The notes beneath the pieces are model-generated. The model saw nothing but the letters and a program-made list of their open reading frames with translations. It did no database searches and had not been told where the DNA came from. Shown piece by piece: positions 6,514 to 13,029 of a stretch of DNA of 14,296 nt (its first letter is position 1; each line of letters opens with the position of its first letter). The position numbers and the translations under genes were made by a program. Origin of the DNA: JAVJUS01 sp040220455 (lineage in GTDB: Bacteria > Pseudomonadota > Alphaproteobacteria > DSM-16000 > Inquilinaceae); the NCBI GenBank assembly GCA_040220455.1, contig JAVJUS010000100.1, forward strand, positions 1 through 14,296. The letters run 5' to 3'.

Positions 6514-7503
6514 ATGGCCAAGACCGGTACCGGCAAGGCCGGCACGGGCAGGACGGGAACAGGCAAGACCGCGGGCGGCAAGAGCGCCGACAAGGCGCTG
6601 CGCAAGGCGGTCATCGCCGCGTGCCGGGAGATGAACGCGCTCGGCATCAACCAGGGCACCTCGGGCAATGTCAGCGCCCGGACCGCCGATCCCGAGCGCT
6701 TCGTCATCACGCCGTCGGGCATGCCCTATGACGCGCTGTCGGCCTCCGACATGGTGGAGATGGACCTGGGCGGCGGCTATCGCGGCGACCGGCTGCCGTC
6801 GAGCGAATGGCGCATGCATCTCGACATCTACCGCGCCCGGCCCGAGGCGGGGGCCGTGGTCCACACCCACGCGCCCTACGCCACGGCGCTGAGCTGCCTG
6901 CGCGTCGACATCCCGGCCTTTCACTACATGATCGCGGTCGCCGGCGGCACGACCATCCGCTGCGCCGACTACGCCACCTTCGGCACGGCCGAGCTCAGCC
7001 GCGCGATGGTCGCGGCGCTGGAGGGGCGGTCGGCCTGCCTGCTGGCCAATCACGGGATGATCGCCTTCGGCCCGACGCTCGCCAAGGCCCTGGCCCTGGC
7101 GGTCGAGGTGGAGACGCTGGCCCGGCAGTATTGGATGGCGCGCCAGATGGGCGAGCCGGTGATCCTGGACGACGCCGAGATGCAGCGGGTGCTGGCCCGC
7201 TTCAAGACCTACGGCAAGCAGGCCGACGAGCTCGCCGGGACCGACGCCCCGGCGGTCGAGGCGCCGGTGCGCCGCGACGCGCCGGCGACGGGGACCGGCG
7301 AGGCGGCGGCGACGTCGAAGGCGGCAGCGGCACGCTCGGACGCCCGGGCCTCAGCGAAGGCGCCCGGCAAGGCGCCGGCGAAGGACGCGGCCACGACCGG
7401 GAGCAAGGCCGGCGCCGCGCGCAAGGTGGGGGGCAAGGCTGCCGCGAAGGGCGGCGGCAAGGCGTCGGGCAAGCGCGCGGCGGCGTCGCGCGGCGCCGGA
7501 TGA
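6514..7503 (+). CDS. L-fuculose-1-phosphate aldolase-like class II aldolase with basic low-complexity ends
   Basis: Residues about 28-235 of this 329-residue protein closely follow E. coli FucA, a zinc-dependent aldolase that splits L-fuculose-1-phosphate into DHAP and L-lactaldehyde. Visible features: GINQGTSGNVS at 44-54, the catalytic acid E98 in PSSEWRMH, zinc ligands H117 and H119 in VVHTHA and H180 in LLANHG, Y138 in FHYMIAVAGG, and FKTYG at 230-234, which matches the mobile C-terminal segment of FucA with its catalytic tyrosine (Y233). FucA ends just after that point. Here some 95 Lys/Ala/Gly-rich residues follow, and the first 27 residues are also a Lys/Gly/Thr-rich repeat. The aldolase core looks fully active; the substrate could be another ketose-1-phosphate, such as 5-deoxyribulose-1-phosphate. 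A GGGGG stretch lies about 9 nt before the ATG. It is the first gene of an operon, 13 bp from the next. Confidence 0.88.
   Translation: MAKTGTGKAGTGRTGTGKTAGGKSADKALRKAVIAACREMNALGINQGTSGNVSARTADPERFVITPSGMPYDALSASDMVEMDLGGGYRGDRLPSSEWRMHLDIYRARPEAGAVVHTHAPYATALSCLRVDIPAFHYMIAVAGGTTIRCADYATFGTAELSRAMVAALEGRSACLLANHGMIAFGPTLAKALALAVEVETLARQYWMARQMGEPVILDDAEMQRVLARFKTYGKQADELAGTDAPAVEAPVRRDAPATGTGEAAATSKAAAARSDARASAKAPGKAPAKDAATTGSKAGAARKVGGKAAAKGGGKASGKRAAASRGAG
7231..7500 (+). other. Histone H1-like Lys/Ala/Gly-rich tail of the aldolase
   Basis: Codons 240-329 of the aldolase gene encode a disordered tail. The first part is Ala/Pro-rich with some acids, and the last 60 residues have a Lys or Arg every two to five positions among Ala and Gly, with repeated units such as KAPGKAPAK and GGKAAAKGGGKASGK. 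The DNA shows matching GGCAAGGC-type imperfect repeats. Codon use stays GC-rich and in frame to the stop, so a recent frameshift into noise is unlikely. Such tails elsewhere bind nucleic acid or other polyanions. Confidence 0.75.
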
Positions 7504-7516
7504 GGTCGCGCCGCCG

Positions 7517-8224
7517 ATGATGCCGGACCCCGCCGGCGCGGGCGCGGCGGGCCTGCGCCTCTATCTCGACAGCGCCGAGCCGGATGACTGGCGCCGCATC
7601 GTGCCGACGGGTCTGGTCTATGGCGTGACCACCGATCCCGTGCTGCTGCGCCGGGCCGGCCAGCCCTGCACGCCCGACCACCTGCTCCGGCTGGCCGAGC
7701 TGGCGACCGCGCTCGGCGCCGAGGAGATCCATCTCCAGACCTGGGGCACCACCCCCGACGCGGCCGAGGCGACGGCGCGCACGCTGGCCGCGCTCGACGC
7801 GCGGGTCGTCGTCGCGGTGCCCGCCCTGCCCGACGCGGCGGGGATCGTCAGCCGGTTGATCGCCGACGGCGTGCGGGTCAGCCTGGGCGGCATCCACGCG
7901 GCGGGCCAGGTGCTCGCGGCGCGCGCGCTGGGCGTCGCCTATGCCGCGCCGCGCCTGGGCCGCCTCACCGACGCGGGCCGGGACGGCCTGGGCGAGGTCG
8001 CGGCGATGCGTGAGATCCTGTCCGCCGCGCCCGGGCCGGGACCGCGCCTCCTCGTAGCCTCGGTGCGGGCGGTCGAGGACGCGGTGGCGCTGGCCCGCCG
8101 GGGCATCGACACCATGGCGCTGCCGCCGGCGGTGGCGGAAGCGCTCCTGGCCGAGCCGTCGAGCGCCAGGGCGGCGGCGGAACACCAGGCCGCGGCGGCG
8201 GCCATGGGCGGGGAGGACGGGTAG
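7517..8224 (+). CDS. Transaldolase/fructose-6-phosphate aldolase-fold protein lacking the catalytic lysine
   Basis: The 235-residue protein follows the small transaldolase/FSA family from end to end: LYLDSAEPDDW at 15-25 (the family Asp is D18), GVTTDP at 36-41 (usually TTNP), HLQTWG at 72-77, VVVAVPALPDA at 97-107, GVAYAAPRLGRL at 139-150, LLVASVRAVEDA at 178-189 and GIDTMALPP at 196-204. Enzymes of this family form a Schiff base on the lysine of a VVKVP motif; here that position is A100, codon GCG at 7814-7816. The Asn of TTNP is Asp, and the Tyr of the usual APYVNR segment is Arg. Either it is catalytically dead or regulatory, or it binds or isomerises a sugar phosphate by other means. It is translated 13 bp after the aldolase and ends 2 bp before the kinase, so all three are probably co-expressed. 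A second ATG follows the first directly; either could be the start. Confidence 0.82.
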   Translation: MMPDPAGAGAAGLRLYLDSAEPDDWRRIVPTGLVYGVTTDPVLLRRAGQPCTPDHLLRLAELATALGAEEIHLQTWGTTPDAAEATARTLAALDARVVVAVPALPDAAGIVSRLIADGVRVSLGGIHAAGQVLAARALGVAYAAPRLGRLTDAGRDGLGEVAAMREILSAAPGPGPRLLVASVRAVEDAVALARRGIDTMALPPAVAEALLAEPSSARAAAEHQAAAAAMGGEDG

Positions 8225-8226
8225 CG

Positions 8227-9168
8227 ATGATCGTGAGCTGCGGCGAGGCCCTGATCGACTTCGTGCCGATGGCCGGTGGGGCCGGGGAGTCCGGCTACCG
8301 CCCGCTGGTCGGCGGCTCGCCGCTCAACGTCGCCGTGGCGGTGGCGCGCCTGGACCGCTCGGCGGGCTTCCTGGCGAGGCTGTCGACCGACCTCTTCGGC
8401 GACATGATCGTCGACCACATGGCGGCGAACGGCGTCGACACGCGCCATGTCCGCCGCGCCGACCAGCCGACGACGCTCGCCTTCGTCAGCCTGGCCGAGG
8501 GCGAGGAGCCGCAATACGCCTTCTTCGCCGAGAACTCGGCCGACCGCAATCTGGCCCCGGGCGACATCGCCGCCGATCTGGGCGACGACGTCACCTGCCT
8601 GCATTTCGGCTCCTTCTCCCTGGCGATCGAGCCCTCGGGCTCGACCCTGGGCGGCTTGATGGCGAGCGAGCACGGCCGGCGGGTCATCGCGCTCGATCCC
8701 AACATCCGCCCGACCCTGATCCCGGACAAGGCGGCGTTCACGCGGCGGCTGGAGGGCTGGCTGCCCCTGGTCGACATCGTCAAGGTCAGCCGGGCCGACC
8801 TGGACTGGCTCTATCCGGGAGAGGACTGGCGGGCTATCGCCGCGCGCTGGCGGGAGGCCGGGCCGGCACTGGTCGTCGTCACCCTCGGCGCCGACGGCGC
8901 CCACGCCCTGGGTGGCTTCGGCGAGACCGCGGTGGCCGGCCGCCCGGTCGAGGTGGTCGACACCGTCGGCGCGGGAGACACCTTCCATGCAGGCCTGCTC
9001 GCGGCGCTCGACGAGGCGGGCCTGCTGACGCCCGCGCGGCTGCACGAGACCACCGCCGAGGCGGCGGCCGCGGCGCTCGATTGGGGAGTCCGGGCCTCCG
9101 CCCTGACCTGCGCGCGGGCCGGCGCCGACCCGCCCGAGCGGGCCGCGGTCGCCGCGCTTTCCGATTGA
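8227..9168 (+). CDS. PfkB-family carbohydrate kinase (fructokinase-like)
   Basis: A ribokinase-fold kinase of 313 residues, the usual length for fructokinases. Visible: an N-terminal CGEALIDFVP (5-14), the first PfkB signature region GGSPLNVAVAVARL at 29-42 with the sugar-binding GG, DPNIRPTLI at 157-165 typical of fructokinase-type members, VVVTLGADGA near 216-225, and the second signature DTVGAGDTFHAG at 245-256, with GAGD forming the anion hole and D251 as catalytic base. It transfers the ATP gamma-phosphate to a sugar hydroxyl; whether C1 or C6 cannot be told. GGGAGG ends 10 nt before the ATG. As the third gene of the operon it would make the sugar phosphate handled by the aldolase. Fructose is the default guess from the family; a deoxy-sugar ketose would fit the aldolase better. 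Confidence 0.9.
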   Translation: MIVSCGEALIDFVPMAGGAGESGYRPLVGGSPLNVAVAVARLDRSAGFLARLSTDLFGDMIVDHMAANGVDTRHVRRADQPTTLAFVSLAEGEEPQYAFFAENSADRNLAPGDIAADLGDDVTCLHFGSFSLAIEPSGSTLGGLMASEHGRRVIALDPNIRPTLIPDKAAFTRRLEGWLPLVDIVKVSRADLDWLYPGEDWRAIAARWREAGPALVVVTLGADGAHALGGFGETAVAGRPVEVVDTVGAGDTFHAGLLAALDEAGLLTPARLHETTAEAAAAALDWGVRASALTCARAGADPPERAAVAALSD

Positions 9169-9483
9169 GACTAATCGATACGCAGCATCCAGAAGTAGAA
9201 AATTGACGCCGGGCTGGCGATTGACCGGCCGCGCCGGCCCTGCTACCGGAAAACGAGACGGGTGCCTGCGGTTCCGATGCCGGCGCAATCGGGCCGCTGG
9301 CGCCGCGGTCCCGGCCGGCGCCGCCGTCGGGCCTCCGGAGCGGTCGAAGGGCCTCGCGTTATCGGTGTGGTAACTTTCCCTGGTCAGCATTCCCGTTCCG
9401 GTCCGAGTCCGGAAAGCGCCGGCCTGTACGGCGCCGCCGAGCCGGTCCGCCCGGCCCGTGCCTCGCCGAGGAGACGTCGCCGC
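9169..9483 (+). promoter_or_regulatory. Intergenic region with a putative promoter for the sensor kinase
   Basis: These 315 bp separate the kinase stop from the chosen histidine-kinase start. TTGACC (9221-9226) and GCTACCGG (9242-9249) form a Caulobacter-like -35/-10 pair with 15 nt between them; the -10 is good only in its GCTA half. A second TTGACG at 9203-9208 lacks a partner. A GC hairpin (CCGGC, CGC, GCCGG) lies at 9225-9237 but has no T-run, so it is not a clear terminator for the sugar operon. An AT-rich patch at 9357-9395 shows nothing I can name. The frame of the histidine kinase is open back to a GTG at 9262, but that stretch translates into Arg/Pro/Gly-rich sequence with no conserved character. 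Confidence 0.35.
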
Positions 9484-11745
9484 GTGTCGCGTGAGGGCCT
9501 GAACCCGCTGGTCGCCGGGATCGTCGTGCTGATGCTCGGTCTCGGCGTGACGGCCGCGCTCTTCGACAGCGCCCGGCACCGCCAGGAGGAGCGCCTGGAG
9601 CGGGAGTTCGAGGCCACCGTCGACCAGTTCCACAACCTGCTGGTTCGCACGATCGAGGGCTATGTCGACGCTCTCTACGCGCTTGCCGGCCTGTTCGAGG
9701 CCTCGGAAACGGTGACCTCCGGCGAGTTCGCGCATTACGCCCGGACGACGCTCGACCGCAATCCGGGGATGCTGGCGATCGGCTGGGCACCGGCCTATGA
9801 CGACACCGCGCTGGCCGCCGCCAACGCCCTGGTCCGTGCCTACGGGGCGGAGGGGGTGCGCGATCCGGCGACGCTGGAGCCGCTGTCGGGCCGGCAGGAT
9901 CACGACATCGTGCCGATGCTCTATGTCGCGCCGGAGGAACTCCAGGGCCTGATCGGTCTCGACCTGGCGGGCGACCTGGAGCGGCGCACGGCCTTGAGCT
10001 GGGCGCGCGACAGCGGCGGCCCGGCGGCGACCGCGCCGGTCCGGCTGCTGGAGCCGGTCTCCGACGCCTTCGGCGTGCTGATGTACCATCCGGTGATCCG
10101 GGGGCCGTCGCCCGCCTACAGCGTGGTCGAGCGGCGCGCCCGGCTCGCCGGCTATGTCGGGGTCGGGCTCGACATCGCGACGGTGATGCGCCTGCAGATG
10201 GCCGACTTCGCGGCCGGCAAGCTCAATATCCGGATCATGGACGCGGGCGTGCCGGCGCGGGACGGGCTGCTCTACGCCGACCCCGAAGGCTTCGACCCCG
10301 CCGCGCTCGGGCCCGGGGCACCGGACGGGCTGCGCGTCGAGCGCCGCCAGCTCGCCGTGCCGGCGCGCGGCTGGTCGGTGACCTATGCGCCGTCGGAGGC
10401 GTTCGTCGGCGGCCTGAGCTCCAACGAAGCGCGGATGATCCTCGTCGTCGGCACTCTGCTCTCGGCGATGGCGGCGGTCTACATCATGCGCGAGGGCCAT
10501 CGCCGCGCCCGCGTCGAGGCGGAGGTGCGCGAGCGCACGGCCGCCCTGCGCCGCGCCAACGCCGCGCTGCGCGAGGGCGAGCAGCGGTTCCGCTCGCTCT
10601 TCGACAACATGCGCGACATCATCTTCTGCCGCGGTGCCGAGGGCGGCGGGCGCTTCGGCTACGACACGGAGGGCACCTACATCTACGGGCGCGACGCGCG
10701 GGCCATCTCCGGCGCCGTGGACGGCGACCGCATCGACCTGGACCTGTGGTACCGCAGCATCCACGCCGACGACCGCGCCGCCTACGAGCAGGCCGAGCGG
10801 CGGCGCAAGGCCGAGGGGCGGGACTTCACCCTCGAATACCGCCTGCACCACCCGGAAACGGGAGAGCTCCGCTGGATCCGGGAGACCGCCTGGCTGGTCG
10901 CCGATACGGAGTCCGGGCGGACCTTCTTCGACAGCTACATCATCGACGTCACGGAAGAGCGCCGGCTGCAGGAACAGCTCCGCCAGGCCAAGACCCAGGC
11001 CGAGGAGGCGAACCGCGCGAAGTCGGAGTTCCTGGCCAACATGAGCCACGAGATCCGTACGCCGCTCAACGCCATCCTCGGTTTCTCCGAGGCGATGAAG
11101 CTCGGCATCTTCGGCTCGCTCGGCAACGACCGCTACGGCGAGTACGCCGAGCACATCTATGCCAGCGCCGAGCACCTGCTCAGCCTGATCAACGATCTGC
11201 TCGACCTCTCCAAGGTCGAGGCCGGCAAGCTGGAGCTCGACGCGGAGCCGATCGACCTGACCGACGCGATCGCGGAGGCCCTGCGCCTCGTCGCGCCGCG
11301 CGCCCAGGCCGAGGAGGTCGACCTGCACCAGGCCGTGCCACGCGCCCTGCCCCGCCTGCTGGCGGACCGGCGGATCGTGCGCCAGGTGCTGCTCAATCTC
11401 CTGACCAACAGCGTCAAGTTCACGCCGTCGGGTGGGCGCGTGCGCGTCTCCGCCGGCATGACCCATGACGGGGCGCTGTGGATCGCCGTCGGCGATACCG
11501 GCGTCGGCATCGCCGAGCGCGACATCCCGAAGGTGCTCGAGCCGTTCGGCCAGGCCGCCTACAACCGCGGCAGCAACGAGCGGGGGACCGGGCTCGGCCT
11601 GCCGCTCGCCCGCAGCCTCGTCGAGGCCCATGACGGCACCCTGTCGCTGACCAGCCAGGTCGGCCGCGGGACCATCGTCACGGTCACGTTTCCGGCGGCC
11701 CGGGTGGTCGATGCCGGGATGGAGCTTGTCTCCTCGGGCGACTGA
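9484..11745 (+). CDS. CHASE-PAS sensor histidine kinase, membrane-bound
   Basis: A 753-residue hybrid-less sensor kinase. Order of parts: membrane helix 1 (about 8-27), a periplasmic CHASE-type sensor (about 75-240, with NPGMLAIGWAP at 93-103 and LMYHPVIRG at 199-207), membrane helix 2 (about 317-334), a charged coiled coil (336-366), a PAS domain (about 367-495, ending IIDVTEERRLQ), then the HisKA domain with phospho-accepting H522 in ANMSHEIRTPLNA, and an HATPase_c domain with N638/N642 in LLNLLTNSVKF, DTGVGI at 671-676 and GTGLGL at 701-706. CHASE domains bind small molecules such as cytokinin-like compounds in plants; the bacterial ligand is usually unknown. GTG at 9484 is chosen because GAGGAG lies 10 nt upstream and the first helix begins at once; an earlier GTG at 9262 would add 74 basic, non-conserved residues. 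There is no receiver domain and no response regulator nearby, so its partner is elsewhere. Confidence 0.9.
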   Translation: MSREGLNPLVAGIVVLMLGLGVTAALFDSARHRQEERLEREFEATVDQFHNLLVRTIEGYVDALYALAGLFEASETVTSGEFAHYARTTLDRNPGMLAIGWAPAYDDTALAAANALVRAYGAEGVRDPATLEPLSGRQDHDIVPMLYVAPEELQGLIGLDLAGDLERRTALSWARDSGGPAATAPVRLLEPVSDAFGVLMYHPVIRGPSPAYSVVERRARLAGYVGVGLDIATVMRLQMADFAAGKLNIRIMDAGVPARDGLLYADPEGFDPAALGPGAPDGLRVERRQLAVPARGWSVTYAPSEAFVGGLSSNEARMILVVGTLLSAMAAVYIMREGHRRARVEAEVRERTAALRRANAALREGEQRFRSLFDNMRDIIFCRGAEGGGRFGYDTEGTYIYGRDARAISGAVDGDRIDLDLWYRSIHADDRAAYEQAERRRKAEGRDFTLEYRLHHPETGELRWIRETAWLVADTESGRTFFDSYIIDVTEERRLQEQLRQAKTQAEEANRAKSEFLANMSHEIRTPLNAILGFSEAMKLGIFGSLGNDRYGEYAEHIYASAEHLLSLINDLLDLSKVEAGKLELDAEPIDLTDAIAEALRLVAPRAQAEEVDLHQAVPRALPRLLADRRIVRQVLLNLLTNSVKFTPSGGRVRVSAGMTHDGALWIAVGDTGVGIAERDIPKVLEPFGQAAYNRGSNERGTGLGLPLARSLVEAHDGTLSLTSQVGRGTIVTVTFPAARVVDAGMELVSSGD

Positions 11746-12367
11746 TCGGGCGAGCGACGCGGGCGACCCGACGCCGGCGCCGTGCCCGCTCGCCCCCGCC
11801 GCCGGCGAGCCCGCCCGCCGTCCGGGCCACGACGCCACCCCCCAGGAGCCCGAGCGCCACCGTCGCGTGCCAGGCCGCCCATGCCGCCAGCCCGGCCGCC
11901 AGCGCGTAGCCCGCCCCGCCCGGATCGAGGGGCACGGACGGGCTGTAGCCCCGCGCCGCGGCCCGGGCGATGTCCGGGTCCAGGCCGCGCAGGAACACCA
12001 CCGGCCGGTCGATCGGTCCGGCTTCGGCAAGGGCCGTTCGTGTCGCCGTCAGCGCCTCGGCACGCGCCACCTGCCGGGCAAGCGCGGCGCCCTCGCGACG
12101 GAAGACCGGGTTCTCGTCGGTCACGAAGGTGCGGACATAGGCGTCCAGCGTCAGGTCGACCGCCGCGGCCCGGTCGCGGATGCGCTCGACCTGCCGGCGC
12201 GCCTCGGCGGCGCGGCCGTCCAGGTTCTGGGCATAGGCGTCGATGAACGGCCCGGCCTGGGAGCCGACGGCGGCGGCGACCAGGAAGACGATCGCCGCGG
12301 CCAGCCGGTTGGCGCGGGCCAGGGCCGCGGCGGCGAGGGAGCGGGATCGGACGGCAGTGTCGGGCAC
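11684..12367 (-). CDS. DUF2937-type membrane protein
   Basis: A 227-residue protein with a hydrophobic N-terminal segment at about 20-38, a helical charged region that resembles DUF2937 proteins (VGSQAGPFIDAYAQNLDG at 34-51, then ARRQVERIRDRAAAVDLTLDAYV near 56-78), and a second hydrophobic region at about 152-178. The two helices probably bracket a periplasmic coiled region. DUF2937 has no known function; the assignment is from memory of the family pattern. The start is GTG at 12367 with GGAG 9 nt upstream. The tail from about residue 194 is very Arg/Pro-rich, and its last 20 residues are read from the complement of the histidine-kinase 3' end, since the two genes converge and overlap by 62 bp. 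Confidence 0.75.
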   Translation of the reverse strand: MPDTAVRSRSLAAAALARANRLAAAIVFLVAAAVGSQAGPFIDAYAQNLDGRAAEARRQVERIRDRAAAVDLTLDAYVRTFVTDENPVFRREGAALARQVARAEALTATRTALAEAGPIDRPVVFLRGLDPDIARAAARGYSPSVPLDPGGAGYALAAGLAAWAAWHATVALGLLGGGVVARTAGGLAGGGGERARRRRRVARVARPISRPRRQAPSRHRPPGPPET

Positions 12368-12607
12368 GGCCGGCGGCTCCGGCGGGACGGCGGGTCGGGT
12401 CGCGTGGCAGCGGGGCGCCGGCCGCGACCCCGGCGGTGGCCGTGCCGGGCGACCCGTCGCCGCGACCCTCGGACGGCAATGCGGCGGATTCGCGGCGGGG
12501 CGTCGGTAACGTCCCGTTCATCGTCACGGCCTAGGGTTGTCGAATCGGCGGCGACGGCGCGCGGGGCGCCGGACGGCAAGCGGCCGCCGGAGTGGGAGCC
12601 GACGTCC

Positions 12608-12955
12608 ATGGGTCAGATCTATCGCGGCAATCTCAGGCGCGATGTCCGCCACGACCATCCGGTCCTGTTGGTGACCGTGGGGGAGACCACCTATCGCACG
12701 ACGGACTGGTCGCTGGGCGGTGTCGCCCTGGTCGGCGTCGATCCCGGCCTGGCGGTGGACCAGGACGTCCAGGGCTTCCTGGCGGCGGAATCCGCGCAAG
12801 ACCGCATCGTCGCCTTCATGGCCACGGTCGTCCGGGTCGATACGGAGTCCGGGCTGACGGCGCTGAGGTTCCGCGACCTCTCGGCGTCGGGCTTCGCCTT
12901 CCTGGAGGGGCTGCTCGCCTCCGCCCAGCGCCGGCGGGCGATGTCCGGCACCTGA
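12608..12955 (+). CDS. Single-domain PilZ protein (probable cyclic-di-GMP receptor)
   Basis: A 115-residue protein that is almost entirely one PilZ domain. Both cyclic-di-GMP binding motifs are present: R10-x-x-x-R14 in NLRRDVRHDHP and D33-x-S35-x-x-G38 in TDWSLGGVAL. A beta-rich middle (ALRFRDL near 85-91) and a final helix (about 96-110) complete the domain. The ATG at 12608 is chosen because GGGAG ends about 10 nt upstream and the RxxxR motif normally lies close to the N-terminus; the frame is open far upstream without conserved content. A weak -10-like CTAGGGT sits at 12531-12537. No diguanylate cyclase or phosphodiesterase is near, so its target (motility, polysaccharide export or other) cannot be inferred from context. 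Confidence 0.85.
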   Translation: MGQIYRGNLRRDVRHDHPVLLVTVGETTYRTTDWSLGGVALVGVDPGLAVDQDVQGFLAAESAQDRIVAFMATVVRVDTESGLTALRFRDLSASGFAFLEGLLASAQRRRAMSGT

Positions 12956-12991
12956 CGCCGGGCGGCGTCCGCCGCCGACGGCCCGGGCCTC

Positions 12992-13021
12992 TTGGCGCAG
13001 GGGGCGCGGCCGGCGTATGAG
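12992..13021 (+). promoter_or_regulatory. Putative promoter of rlmJ, possibly leaderless
   Basis: TTGGCG (12992-12997), 18 nt and TATGAG (13016-13021) give 4 of 6 matches each. The -10 ends 8 nt before the rlmJ ATG, so transcription would start at or almost at the start codon, and no Shine-Dalgarno is seen there. A short GC hairpin (GGCGG, CGT, CCGCC) at 12961-12973 follows the PilZ gene but has no T-run. Confidence 0.35.
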
Positions 13022-13029
13022 GCGGGCCC

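Noticed and set aside
7202..8185. A 327-codon open frame on the minus strand across the aldolase tail and transaldolase-fold gene
   Set aside because: Arg/Pro-rich shadow frame with no domain, crossing an operon junction.
9262..9483. Longer start for the histidine kinase at GTG 9262
   Set aside because: It would add 74 basic, non-conserved residues before the first membrane helix, whereas GTG 9484 has GAGGAG at the right distance.
7939..12030. A 1363-codon open frame on the minus strand
   Set aside because: It runs opposite four well-supported genes (transaldolase-fold, PfkB, histidine kinase) and part of DUF2937. The translation is low-complexity with no recognisable motif; its length reflects GC content.
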